DNA of 64,000 bases, taken from Paenibacillus sp. OVF10. GTDB lineage: Bacteria; Bacillota; Bacilli; Paenibacillales; Paenibacillaceae. Positions 30,135-39,791 of the stretch are shown here, piece after piece (position 1 is the first letter of the stretch; each line of letters starts with the position of its first letter). The DNA lies in the NCBI GenBank assembly GCA_022836915.1, contig CP094668.1:3286001-3350000 (forward strand), written 5' to 3'. A program made the position numbers and the translations under genes. A model generated the notes under the pieces. That model was not told where the DNA came from. It saw only the letters and a list, made by a program, of their open reading frames with translations, and searched no databases.

Positions 30135-32204
30135 ATGTCTTTTCAACCAAATCCCGGGGATGAAGTGGTGATTAACGACATTGCCTATACGATTGGGCAA
30201 CATCCGGCTGCGCCGGGTCTGGCTTATGCCCAAGCCGGAAGGCAGGGGATTGTTTATCAGTTGATACCCCGTAATGGTTCCATTCATGGGGCCAAAGCAC
30301 TAAAAGTATTTTTTCCTAAATTCCGTATTCCAGCTATGGTGTATCAGTCTGAACATATGGAGTCTTACAGTGAACTGCCAGGTTTGCAGGTATGCAAGCG
30401 TGATGTGCTCACTCCGGAAAGAAACGGAGCGCTCATTGGAAAACATCCCGATCTGTTATATGCGGTGTTGATGCCATGGGTGCAAGGTCAGACCTGGTTC
30501 GATGTGATCAGCGATCAGAGACAGTTGACGGCTGAGGAGAGCCTGAAGCTGGCCAGAGCGCTTGCTGGAACGGGTTCGGCTATGGAACAACGTGGACTGG
30601 CTCATTGCGATATGTCCGCTCCCAATGTAATGATTCCGTTTTTTCCGAAGTGGAGAACCTGGGGAAGACGTCTGCGGTAGAACTTGTGGATGTCGAGCAG
30701 ATGTACGGTTCCAAAATGGATCGTCCGGATGCCCTGCTTGCCGGGTCACCCGGTTATGCAGCCCATCGAACAGTGCACAGCGGTTTGTGGAGTTCATATG
30801 CTGACCGATTTGCCGGAGCTGTTATTATTGCTGAAATGTTAAGCTGGTCGGACCCTGTGATTGTAGAGAAAGCGTGGGGCGAAAGTTATTTTGACCAGCA
30901 TGAAATGCAAACAGTGAGTGAACGGTATTATGCGATGCGGGAGTCCCTTGAGAAGCGTTGGGGTTCCAAACTGTCAGATCTGTTCATTCGAGCTTGGGAA
31001 AGTCACGATCTGAGCAGCTGTCCGACGTTTGGTGAATGGTATGTTGCATTGGCTGCGGTAGACGTGGATCAGGCCAATGCGGCGGCTGTGACATCGGAAG
31101 AAGAAGCTGCCAATCCGTCCGAAGCTGATGTGAATCTGAAAAAGAGCTCAGAACCAGTAAGTGAACCGGTGAATACGCAAGACGGGAACATTCCCCAAAC
31201 GCCGCACTCTCCCGATCAGGAAGCGGTTGTGAACCGTCTGTTCCTGCAAGCAAGAGCCCTGGAGGATGAAGATAAACCGGCTGCAGCACTGGAAGTGTAC
31301 CGCTCGCTTTATCATTTTATTCCTCATAACAGCGCGATGCAGATGGAAGTCGAGGCTGCAATCAAGGAACTGGATGCCAAGCTTAATCCAAAAGAAGACA
31401 CAGACAAACCTGTACCTGTGCCATTCTACAGATCCAAAAAGTTCATGATTTCCTCCGCTGTGCTTATTCTATTGCTGGCAGGTGGCGTGCCAACGGTTAA
31501 AATACTCGCCGATCAGGCAGAGGTGAAACAGAAAGAACAGCAGGAAGCCACACGACTGGCAGAGATCAAAGCTGCGGAAGAGGCTGAAGCAGCAAAGGCA
31601 GCTGCGCTCAAACAACAGGAAGAACAAGAGAAGCAAAAGGCCGCAGATGCTGCAAAACTGGACGCAGAGGAAAAGAAAAAGCTCGCTGAAGCCAAGCAGA
31701 AGGAAGCTGAAGCAAAGAAAAAGAAGAAGAACGTAAGGCGTTACAAGCCAAGTACGACAAACAGGCGAAATATGAGGCCTATCTGGTGAAGCAGGAGCAG
31801 CAGAAGAAAGAAGCCGCTAAGAGAGCGCAGCAGGAGAAGTACGATAAACAGGCAAAATATGAAGCTTATCTGGTCTGGAAAAAGAGAATGATGCCAAGCT
31901 TGCAAAACAGGAAGCGGAGCGTAAAGCGGCAGCTGAAGTTAAACGTCAACAGGAGATTGCTCAGAGAGCAGCTCTGAAGAAAAAACGTGCCCAGAATGTG
32001 GTCACGCTGATTGCTCATTACAATAAGACGTATAACGCGCAAAAAGGCAGAAAAATTGAAAATGCGGAATCGTATGCCCGTGATTTCAAAAATCTCTACA
32101 ATACCGATGCTTCCTATTTCAAAGGTGTCGGCAAAGTAGCGGCTCGAATGAGTGCCATTAACAAATTCCTGAGCAACAACAGCTACACGTTGCCCAACTT
32201 ATAG
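30135..32204 (+). CDS. Membrane-anchored kinase-like protein with Ala/Glu/Lys-rich coiled coil (frameshifted)
   Basis: About 690 residues after correcting three single-base losses (near 30640, 31725 and 31876). Residues 1-270 are a protein-kinase-like domain. It has a LAHCDMSAPNVMI catalytic-loop-like motif but no clear glycine-rich loop, so it may be a pseudokinase. One transmembrane helix (FMISSAVLILLLAGGV) is near residue 437. A long charged coiled coil follows, with a repeated unit KYDKQAKYEAYLV, then a polar C-terminal domain. EssB/YukC of type VII systems is also a pseudokinase plus one membrane helix, so this could fill that role. ATG 30135 follows GAGGG. Confidence 0.75.
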
Positions 32205-32209
32205 TACGT

Positions 32210-32376
32210 GTTCAAAAAGGACGGTTTTCAGTACCGAGAAGATGGGATGAAGCTAGAAATGGAGTAGCGGAGCGTAGGGAAAACTACGTGAGCAACGGAC
32301 ATTTCGGCTGAATTTCATATTCGATGCTGATGATGCCGATAGGCATCCTTCGTAATCAAAAGCGGACTTTTTGAAC
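32210..32376. repeat. MITE-like dispersed repeat, copy B
   Basis: Begins GTTCAAAAAGGACGG and ends CGGACTTTTTGAAC (inverted termini). It includes the segment GATGGGATGAAGCTAG to CTACGTGAGCAACGG that is shared with copy C. The repeat-associated flank ATAGTACGT supplies the TAG stop codon of the preceding gene. Confidence 0.88.
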
Positions 32377-32419
32377 AACCTTGTAAATTAATGTGAATGA
32401 TGGAGGTGACTCACCCTAG

Positions 32420-33172
32420 ATGAACTACACGATTCAAGCATCACAGCGTACACCTGCACTTATTATATATTTAATTGATATTAGCGCCTCCATGAACATG
32501 GTTCTGGAAAATCGTCGACGGATTGACGTCGTCTATGATGCCCTATCTCTCGCGATCCGCCAAATGGTATTTCGCTCTACAAAGGGAAATCGTCTGACAC
32601 CTCGCTATCGTATAGCCATATTAGCTTACAGCGATGATGTATATGACTTGTTGAACGGTATCAAAGGAATTGACGAGATCGCTGCCGTTGGTTCTCTGCC
32701 TGACTTGACACCGAAACGGTTTTCAGATTCTGCGAAGGCTTTCCTGCAGGCGGAAAAGATTCTGCAGGCCGAAATTCCGAATATGCAGGATTGTCCTGCA
32801 CCACTTGTGTGCCATATGACCGATGGGGTAGCCACAGGTGAAGATCCTGAGCCCATTGCGAAAAGAATCATGGGCATGAGTGTACCTGACGGCAATGTAC
32901 TGGTGGAGAATATTTTTATATCGGATCATCTGCTGGAAGGACCAATTGCTGAACCTAGAAGATGGAAGGGAATCTCTTCGGAAACGAATCTACAGGATGA
33001 GCATGGAGAGAAGCTGCGGAATATGTCATCCGTCCTGCCCGAAAGTTATCGGGAAATGCTTGTTGAAGCTGATTATTTGCTTGCACCCGGTGCACTCATG
33101 ATGCTGCCAGGTACATGTGCAGAATTGGTATCAATCGGGTTCCAGATGTCCGCTGCTACGCCTGTGAGATAG
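32420..33172 (+). CDS. VWA-domain protein
   Basis: 250 residues forming one von Willebrand factor A domain. The metal-ion-dependent adhesion site is seen as DISASMN (DxSxS, residues 20-26), with a later T in the CHMTDGVATGED segment. Such intracellular VWA proteins often work with kinase/phosphatase pairs in tellurium-resistance or secretion loci. It lies between the kinase-like gene and a PP2C gene, and its stop is 10 bases before the latter. ATG 32420 follows GGAGGTG. Confidence 0.88.
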   Translation: MNYTIQASQRTPALIIYLIDISASMNMVLENRRRIDVVYDALSLAIRQMVFRSTKGNRLTPRYRIAILAYSDDVYDLLNGIKGIDEIAAVGSLPDLTPKRFSDSAKAFLQAEKILQAEIPNMQDCPAPLVCHMTDGVATGEDPEPIAKRIMGMSVPDGNVLVENIFISDHLLEGPIAEPRRWKGISSETNLQDEHGEKLRNMSSVLPESYREMLVEADYLLAPGALMMLPGTCAELVSIGFQMSAATPVR

Positions 33173-33182
33173 GAGGGGAATC

Positions 33183-34024
33183 ATGAGAGCGATGCGTTTG
33201 GCAACATTGTCTGCTGGAGATAAGGGGGCCATGCCGAGCAACGGCATGGCAACTTTCGCTATGTGAGTGTACAGACGGGAGAACAGCCACTAACCCGCTA
33301 TCAGGGCACAATTAAGTGCAGATATGGTTATGGCAGAGCGGCTGAGACGGTACATCAGGGAGATACAGGACAGGACTTTGCTGCGGTACGTATGAAAGGA
33401 AATGTCTGCAATTTTGTATTGTGTGATGGGGTAGGCATGAGTTATCTGGGTGATTTTGCAGCGCGTTTTCTGGGGAATGCCTTACTGGATTGGCTGGAAA
33501 CGACGCAGCATCCGACGGAGGATGCCGTGGAGCGTCTTCTTCATGACCTCACCCTTCCGGCATCCGAGCAACTGGAGAAATTACAGCCACTGGAAAGTTC
33601 CCCTTTGCTGCTGCGTGAAGTGTTGATGGAAAAGCGAAGTCGGGGCAGTCAAGCCATGTATGTATGTGGACGGATTGAGCTTACGGGAGGCGGTCGCAAA
33701 AGTCGGGTGTGGCTTGCGTGGCAAGGAGATTCCCGCATTCGTCTGTGGCGTAATGGCCAGGAACAGTCTGAATTATTTCAGACTCACTGCAAGACAAATG
33801 AGCGTTGGTCTACACTTGAAGGACCTGTTGGTGGTAAGCCGCACATTTACGAGATGAAAGGATCCGCAGGAGATTCATTACGTCTTCAGTTATATACGGA
33901 TGGATTAAATGATCTGGATGCCATTCAAGCCTATGTCCCAGATGAACACATTCAGGTACTGCTGGATGCCACACATACCGGCGGTCTTGAAGATGATGCC
34001 GCTTTCATTGAGCTGGAATGGTGA
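33183..34024 (+). CDS. PP2C-like serine/threonine phosphatase (frameshifted)
   Basis: About 280 residues. ATG 33183 lies behind AGGAGGGG. One more G in the G-run at about 33224-33228 joins the first 15 codons to GHAEQRHGNFRYVSV and the rest. The PPM-type marks are GQDFAAV, the metal-binding LCDGVG, YTDGLND and the terminal LEDDAAFIEL. It would dephosphorylate targets of a Ser/Thr kinase. With the VWA protein and the kinase-like membrane protein it forms a signalling trio next to the type VII genes. Confidence 0.85.
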
Positions 34025-34207
34025 GTGCCAGTTACAAAGTTGTGGACCGATCCTGATATTGCTGTGACGTTGGTGTTGATCAACGGTGAAAAAACTTGCT
34101 GGTGTTGATTTAAAAGACACTCTTTTTGGGTAATCTTGTGAAGAATTGACTTTGAGTTTGAACGTACATTCTTACATAATTGCTAAAATGAAGGAGTGGA
34201 ATGGATA

Positions 34208-35014
34208 ATGACACAACATAACGGCAAGTCACGGTTCCAAGGCAAGGTTGCGATTATTACCGGAGCAGGCTCCGGGATTGGGAAAGCCACTGCGGTCAAG
34301 CTGGCTAAAGAGGGTGCACATGTTGCATTGTTTGATCTGGTGAATGATCGGATCTCGGAAACGGAAGCAGAGATTAATGCGCTGCACCCCGGTGCGGCAA
34401 GAGCATTTGATGTAGACATTTCCGACCCGGCACGTGTGGAAAAGGCTGTACTGGAAACAGTTGAGTTATTCGGCGGTTTGGATATTGTTTTTGCCAATGC
34501 GGGCATTAACGGTGTCTCGGCACCCATTGAGGAGATTCAGGTTGAGGATTGGCAGCAGATTATTACAACCAACCTGAATGGTACATTTTTCACGATTAAA
34601 TATGCATTGCCTCACGTGAAAAAACGGGGTGGCGGCAGTATCATCATCACGAGTTCGATTAATGGCAATCAACGTTTCTCAAGCTTTGGCATGTCGGCGT
34701 ACAGCACGTCCAAGGCAGGACAGGTTGCTTTTGCCAAGATGGCTGCACTTGAGCTGGCGAAGTTCAAGATACGTGTGAACGTGATCTGCCCAGGAGCGAT
34801 TGCGACAAATATCGATCAAAGTACGGTCAAAACGGATGATCTACAACAGATCATTATTCCGATGGAGTTCCCGGAAGGACAGCAACCGCTTGCCGACGGG
34901 CCGGGTCAGCCGGAACATGTTGCCGATTTGGTAAGCTTCCTTGCATCGTCCGAATCCAGACATATTACCGGAGCAGAGATCGTGATTGATGGTGCAGAAT
35001 CATTGCTCAGCTAA
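34208..35014 (+). CDS. Short-chain dehydrogenase/reductase
   Basis: 268 residues, classical SDR. It has the cofactor motif TGAGSGIG (residues 16-23), NAGI near residue 95, catalytic Ser in ITSSING, and the YSTSKAG triad Tyr/Lys near residue 165. The Asp after beta-2 (FDLVND) favours NAD(H). ATG 34208 is used, with AAGGAG 11 bases upstream; GTG 34196 is the alternative. The substrate is unknown. A terminator follows at 35075. Confidence 0.92.
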   Translation: MTQHNGKSRFQGKVAIITGAGSGIGKATAVKLAKEGAHVALFDLVNDRISETEAEINALHPGAARAFDVDISDPARVEKAVLETVELFGGLDIVFANAGINGVSAPIEEIQVEDWQQIITTNLNGTFFTIKYALPHVKKRGGGSIIITSSINGNQRFSSFGMSAYSTSKAGQVAFAKMAALELAKFKIRVNVICPGAIATNIDQSTVKTDDLQQIIIPMEFPEGQQPLADGPGQPEHVADLVSFLASSESRHITGAEIVIDGAESLLS

Positions 35015-35074
35015 GTGAGCATTCTGGATAAATTTCATTTTTGCTAAGGCGTGTCTTAGGGTGTGTCTGCGATA

Positions 35075-35099
35075 GTCGTTCCTCTGGAACGGCTTTTTT
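35075..35099 (+). terminator. Intrinsic terminator after the SDR gene
   Basis: GTCGTTCC, loop TCT, GGAACGGC and six T. Confidence 0.88.
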
Positions 35100-35166
35100 G
35101 TTATAATGCTAACATTCGAATAGAGATACTGAAGAGCAGTAGGGTACATTCATTAGGAGCGATCAT

Positions 35167-37686
35167 ATGCATATAGAGTTACCGATACAAGAGATTATTC
35201 CCGAGTTAAGACAGTTATTTCGGGATCAAGATACAGGTGTGTTAATTGCAGAGCCAGGAGCGGGAAAAACAACTGTTGTACCGCTGGCTTTGCTGGAAGA
35301 ACCGTGGGTTGCGGGACGGAAAATCATAATGCTGGAACCCCGGAGGCTGGCCGCGCGTTCGGCTGCGTCGAGACTGGCGGCTACGCTTGGGGAAAAAGCG
35401 GGTCAGACTGTAGGATATCGTGTACGCATGGATACCCGGGTGAGTCAGGGGACACGCATTGAAGTGGTGACGGAAGGGGTATTGACCCGGATGTTGCAGC
35501 AGGACCAGGGTCTTGAAGATACGGCAATGATTATATTCGATGAATTTCATGAGCGGCATCTACATGGGGATTTGGGTCTGGCTCTGGCCTTGGAATCCCG
35601 AGCGATGTTACGTCCAGATTTGAAATTGCTGGTGATGTCGGCGACCCTTGATCCTGTTCCCGTCTGTGCATTGCTTGGCGAAGGTACAAAATCAATTCAC
35701 TGTCCGGGTCGCACGTTTCCGGTGGAAACACGATATTTGCCGAGACCAACAGCTATGCCGCTGGAACAATTCACGGCTCAGACGGTGACTAAGGCATTAG
35801 CCGAACAGGAGGGGGACGTGCTTGTTTTCCTTCCAGGGGCTAGAGAGATACATCGTACAGAGCGGGAGTTATCAAATGGATCTCTTCCTGGACATGTGAA
35901 AGTTCATTCTCTGTATGGCAGTATGCCGGTAGAACAACAGGATGAGGCCATACGCCCGGCTACTGAGGGCACGCGCAAGGTGGTGCTCTCCACCTCCATT
36001 GCGGAATCCAGCCTCACCCTCGCTGGAGTTAAGATTGTGGTGGATGCGGGGCTGAGCCGTGCATCGGCATTCTCGCCGCGTACGGGCATGAGCCGGCTTG
36101 TCACCCTGCCGGTGTCCAAGGCGTCAGCCGATCAACGGCGGGGGCGTGCAGGGCGAATTGCCCCAGGAGTGTGTTACCGGCTATGGAGCGAAGAGGTTCA
36201 CGGGGACTGCCTGAGGCAGCTCGCCCGGAGATCACTTCCGCGGATCTTGCGCCGCTGGCGCTGGAGCTTGCCGTCTGGGGTGTCCAGTCCCCAGCAGAGC
36301 TGCAATGGCTGGACACCCTGCCTGACGCCGCCTACGGCCAGGCACAGGCTCTGCTGCGCCAGCTGGGCGGCCTGGACGACACAGGCCGCATCACGCCCTT
36401 CGGGCGGCGGATGAACACGCTTGGCGTGCATCCGCGACTGGCCAGCATGCTGCTCCGCGCAGCGGAGCTTGGGCTGGCCAGCTACGCCAGCATGCTGGCG
36501 GCACTGCTGCAGGAGCCTGCGGGCCTCCGCAGCAGTGGCAGTGCAGGCGCGGGCACGGACCTCCGCCCGCGCGTAGAGGCGCTGCTGACCGCTGACAGCA
36601 GCAATATGCCGCAAGCGGCAGCAGCTGTCGCAGACGGCGCGGCCGTGCGGCGCATGCTCCAGGAGAGCCGCCAGCTGCGCTCGGCGCTCGGCCCGGCGGC
36701 CGATCCGGTGCAGCCGGATGAGGATAGCTGCGGATTGCTGCTGTCCTTCGCCTATCCGGACCGGATCGGGCAACGCCGGGAGGACGGCCGCTATCTGCTG
36801 AGCAGCGGCCGCGGCGTACGGCTCGCAGCGACAGAATCGCTGAGCCGTTCAGCGTATCTGGTCGCAGCCGAGGCAGACGACCAGGGCGCAGATGCACGTA
36901 TCCTGCTGGCTGCGCCGTTGCAGGAGCAGACCTTGTTGCAGGCAGGTCAGCACTTGCTGCACGATGAAGTGCAAGTGGCTTGGGATTCCAATACTCGCAG
37001 CGTGCGCGCACATAAGAGACTTCGTATTGGAGCCCTTGTGATTAAAGAGAGCAGTATTGCACAGCCGCCTGAAGATCAGGTGCTGGAAGCACTATTAACC
37101 GGAATACGAATGGAAGGGCTGGATTGTCTGCCCTGGACAAAAACATCCAGACAACTTGCGGACAGGCTACGGTTCCTGCATCTCCATCTACCTGAGTGGC
37201 CTGACCTGATTGAAGATGATCTGACCGAAGAGCTGGCAGAACATCTCACCCCTTCTGACAGGCATGCGATCGGCAGCCGACCTGAAAAGATTGTCGATGC
37301 AGGATGTATTACTGGGTGGATTGAGCTGGACGCAACGACAACAACTGGACGATGAAGCGCCGACGCATATACAGGTGCCCAGTGGCTCACGTATTCCTGT
37401 GGACTACAGTCGTCCAGAGGACCCGGCGCTGGCAGTAAGATTACAGGAGATGTTTGGACAACAGGAGACACCGCGTATAGCGGGTGGGCGAGTCCCGTTG
37501 ACCATCCACTTGTTATCGCCAGCTCAGCGACCTGTACAGGTTACACGAGACTTGGCCAATTTCTGGCGAGAGACGTACTTTGACGTCAAAAAAGATCTGA
37601 AAGGTCGTTATCCGAAGCATTACTGGCCGGATAATCCACTTGAAGCGGTCGCCACAAATCGGGCTAAACCACGGGGAAATAGATGA
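35167..37686 (+). CDS. hrpB: DEAH-box ATP-dependent helicase HrpB (frameshifted)
   Basis: About 840 residues after correction. The DExH helicase core has motif I EPGAGKTTVVPLALL (about residue 31), motif II FDEFHER, motif III MSATLDP, motif V STSIAESSLT and motif VI QRRGRAGR. The HrpB-specific C-terminal half follows, ending VTRDLANFWRETYFDVKKDL and GRYPKHYWPDNP. Breaks near 36200 (one base short) and near 37256 split it into three readable pieces. The stretch 36230-37000 is much more GC-rich than the rest of the window. HrpB is a non-essential RNA helicase of unclear role. Confidence 0.92.
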
Positions 37687-38489
37687 ATTATTTCGTTTTT
37701 CAAATATCAACGATTTGGTTCCCAAAGGGCGCGTTATCAGGGTTAGACATTGTTGAACAACAGTCAGTTTTGTAGCTGATCGAATCATTCTCTGTCTTAA
37801 AGAATCACCCTTGAACCAGGACGTGTCTCCAAACTCGCTAACGTGCATCTTCTACTATCTTTTCGCTCCATGTTACGTCACTTTGCCTTTTCGTCCCGTG
37901 CTGCGTCACTTTCCCTTGAGGTGCCCCGGCACGCATGCCGAAAAATTCCGGCATGGAACGAGAATTCGGCAAAGTCTTCTTCCTTCGAGTGTGAAGGCAC
38001 ACCCCAGAGCGTATCTTCAAACCTGCCGAAGCCGAAGCCGAAGCGTAACTGGACGTGTGCCTAGAGCTGAAGATGGAGCAGAACCATGGAGCGGAGTGCT
38101 AACGAACCTGTGACGTCTTATTCAGCGATTTGAAGCGCCCGTAGTAATCTAAGGAATCTGAAACACGCTATATTTGAATAACCAGCCGTTTACAACGGGT
38201 TTGTCAGGTAATTTTGGTAAATAACGTGTCTCATGTTCCTTACAAACTTAAATGAAGACCCGAAGGCTAAATAAGACGTCCTCGGTTCCTTAGAAAATTG
38301 TCTGGACAATTCGCCAGGATCATCCAGCCTGTACTTTAAGATGATCTGGACGCCGACGTCCTTCCGCGTAAGAGTATGCCTGACAACGTATCACATGCCT
38401 GAGTTTGAAGGCGCAACCTGATGAGGAATAAAAAGGAATGAACCTCAGCAATTATTTACTATCAACACATAGTATATTGACTTGCAAAC
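37687..38489. other. 800-base intergenic region with inverted repeats, no supported gene
   Basis: No frame here has a credible ribosome binding site or recognisable product. Seen are a hairpin CATGCCG/CCGGCATG near 37934-37955 and a triple GCCGAA run near 38027-38046. An imperfect inverted pair, GAACCTGTGACGTCTTATT (38104-38122) with AATAAGACGTCCTCGGTTC (38270-38288), bounds a 185-base segment. A short palindrome AATTGTC/GACAATT lies near 38296-38311. The region may be a decayed small mobile element. Confidence 0.5.
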
Positions 38490-38514
38490 GTTTGAAAGAA
38501 ACGAAGGCGGGTAA
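38490..38514 (+). promoter_or_regulatory. Sigma-B-like promoter of the stress protein gene
   Basis: GTTTGA (38490-38495), a 13-base spacer, then GGGTAA (38509-38514), matching the Bacillus sigma-B consensus GTTTAA-N12-14-GGGWAW closely. It lies 42 bases before a gene of a known general-stress family. Sigma F or G recognise similar sites. Confidence 0.65.
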
Positions 38515-38555
38515 TAACATAACGAACCACTCAATCAGATGAGGAGGGATTCATT

Positions 38556-39161
38556 ATGCAAAAGAAAATCGTAGGTGTGTTTAATACAGAACGTGAAGCA
38601 TCGCAGGCTATCGAGGGTCTGAAAGCACAAGGATTCACTTCAGACGAAATCTCCGTTGTTACACAAGATCGGGATGAATTGAAGGCAATTCGGGAAGAGA
38701 CAGGTACCAAAGCCCCTGAGGGTGTGGCTGCTGGTGCAGCAACAGGTGGTGTACTTGGTGGCGTGGCTGGTCTGCTTGCAGGTATCGGTGCACTGGCCAT
38801 ACCCGGCATAGGACCGATTCTGGCCGCAGGCCCTATCGCAGCAGCGTTTACCGGTGCAGCTGTGGGTGCAGGAGCTGGCGGATTGGTGGGTGGACTTGTG
38901 GGTCTTGGTATTCCGGAAGAGGACGCTAAACAGTATGAGGAGTATGTACAGAATGGTAAAATCCTGCTGCTCGTAGATTCTACGGATCGGGACTCCGATG
39001 TGTACGATGTGTTCAGTGGCAACAGCCAGCTTAACCGAGACAGAGCCGAAGCAGCTCATCGCGGAGATGTGCCAGCCGAACGTCCGGATCTGGATGTGGA
39101 AGAACGCAGATTGGAAGCCCAAACCAAGGCAGCGCGGTTGGGTAACAATACATTCCTGTAA
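38556..39161 (+). CDS. General stress protein, YflT/heat-induced-protein domain
   Basis: 201 residues. The N-terminal YflT-type domain (IVGVFNTEREASQAIEGL, FTSDEISVVTQDRDEL) is followed by a long Gly/Ala-rich hydrophobic segment (residues 58-122) with glycine-zipper character and an acidic C-terminus. B. subtilis relatives belong to the general stress response, and the promoter upstream fits sigma-B control. ATG 38556 follows GAGGAGGG. Its biochemical role is unknown. Confidence 0.85.
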   Translation: MQKKIVGVFNTEREASQAIEGLKAQGFTSDEISVVTQDRDELKAIREETGTKAPEGVAAGAATGGVLGGVAGLLAGIGALAIPGIGPILAAGPIAAAFTGAAVGAGAGGLVGGLVGLGIPEEDAKQYEEYVQNGKILLLVDSTDRDSDVYDVFSGNSQLNRDRAEAAHRGDVPAERPDLDVEERRLEAQTKAARLGNNTFL

Positions 39162-39252
39162 TCTTGCCGCAAATTCGATTGATATGAAATAGAACCCAAT
39201 GACTTAATATCTGCAAAATGGAATGACATATATGATCCACCAGATGGTCATT

Positions 39253-39283
39253 AGCCGGTTTCCTTAAGGGAAGCCGGCTTTTG
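39253..39283 (+). terminator. Intrinsic terminator after the stress protein gene
   Basis: AGCCGGTTTCC, loop TTAA, GGGAAGCCGGCT, then TTTT. Confidence 0.85.
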
Positions 39284-39338
39284 TCCCTGTGTTGCATATG
39301 GGTCGGTGTCAATAATGTCGGATGGTGTTTTTACCCAG

Positions 39339-39731
39339 TCAAGCAGGGAATAACAATACATATAACAGTACAGCCAAAGCGAGTCCAATCACCAGTAGCA
39401 TCATGGTAAGAAACCGGATTAATCCGGTTGATGCCTGAAACGTCTGTTCATTGATTTGTGTACGCTTCCGATGATACGCTGCTGCCGAATACACAATGAT
39501 GGATATACCGCCAATCAGAGAAGTGATACCGGTAATAATCGCCGCAATATGTGCAAGTTGATCATACGCCGACGAATTGAAGCCAAATCCGGCAGCAAGA
39601 AAGCCAATGCCCGCCATGGCAATACCCGTGCGTACCCAGGCCAGAAAAGTTCGCTCGTTAGCCAGATGTTGTTGGACATACTTGGAGTCAGTAGTGGTTA
39701 CGTCTTTGTCTGTTAAAGAAATGTGAATCAA
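39339..39731 (-). CDS. DUF202 (YidH) family membrane protein
   Basis: 130 residues. The DUF202 signature LANERTFLAWVRTGIAMAGIG is at residues 23-43, and three transmembrane helices are near residues 36-54, 60-82 and 105-128. The function of the family is unknown; members are often next to VTC/SPX or stress genes. It reads from the minus strand and converges on the stress protein gene. TTG/ATG start choice is uncertain; ATG 39731 gives the listed length. Confidence 0.88.
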   Translation of the reverse strand: MIHISLTDKDVTTTDSKYVQQHLANERTFLAWVRTGIAMAGIGFLAAGFGFNSSAYDQLAHIAAIITGITSLIGGISIIVYSAAAYHRKRTQINEQTFQASTGLIRFLTMMLLVIGLALAVLLYVLLFPA

Positions 39732-39791
39732 CTCCGTTCATTAAATATACGGCTTCATTGTACTTTGTTTTTATCGCAAAACCAAGAAAGG

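Noticed and set aside
36198..37011. Two long minus-strand open frames rich in Arg, Ala and Pro
   Set aside because: Shadows created by the GC-rich part of hrpB; no start signals or domain features.
37838..38113. Short open frames in the gap after hrpB
   Set aside because: No ribosome binding sites, low-complexity products, overlapping one another on both strands.
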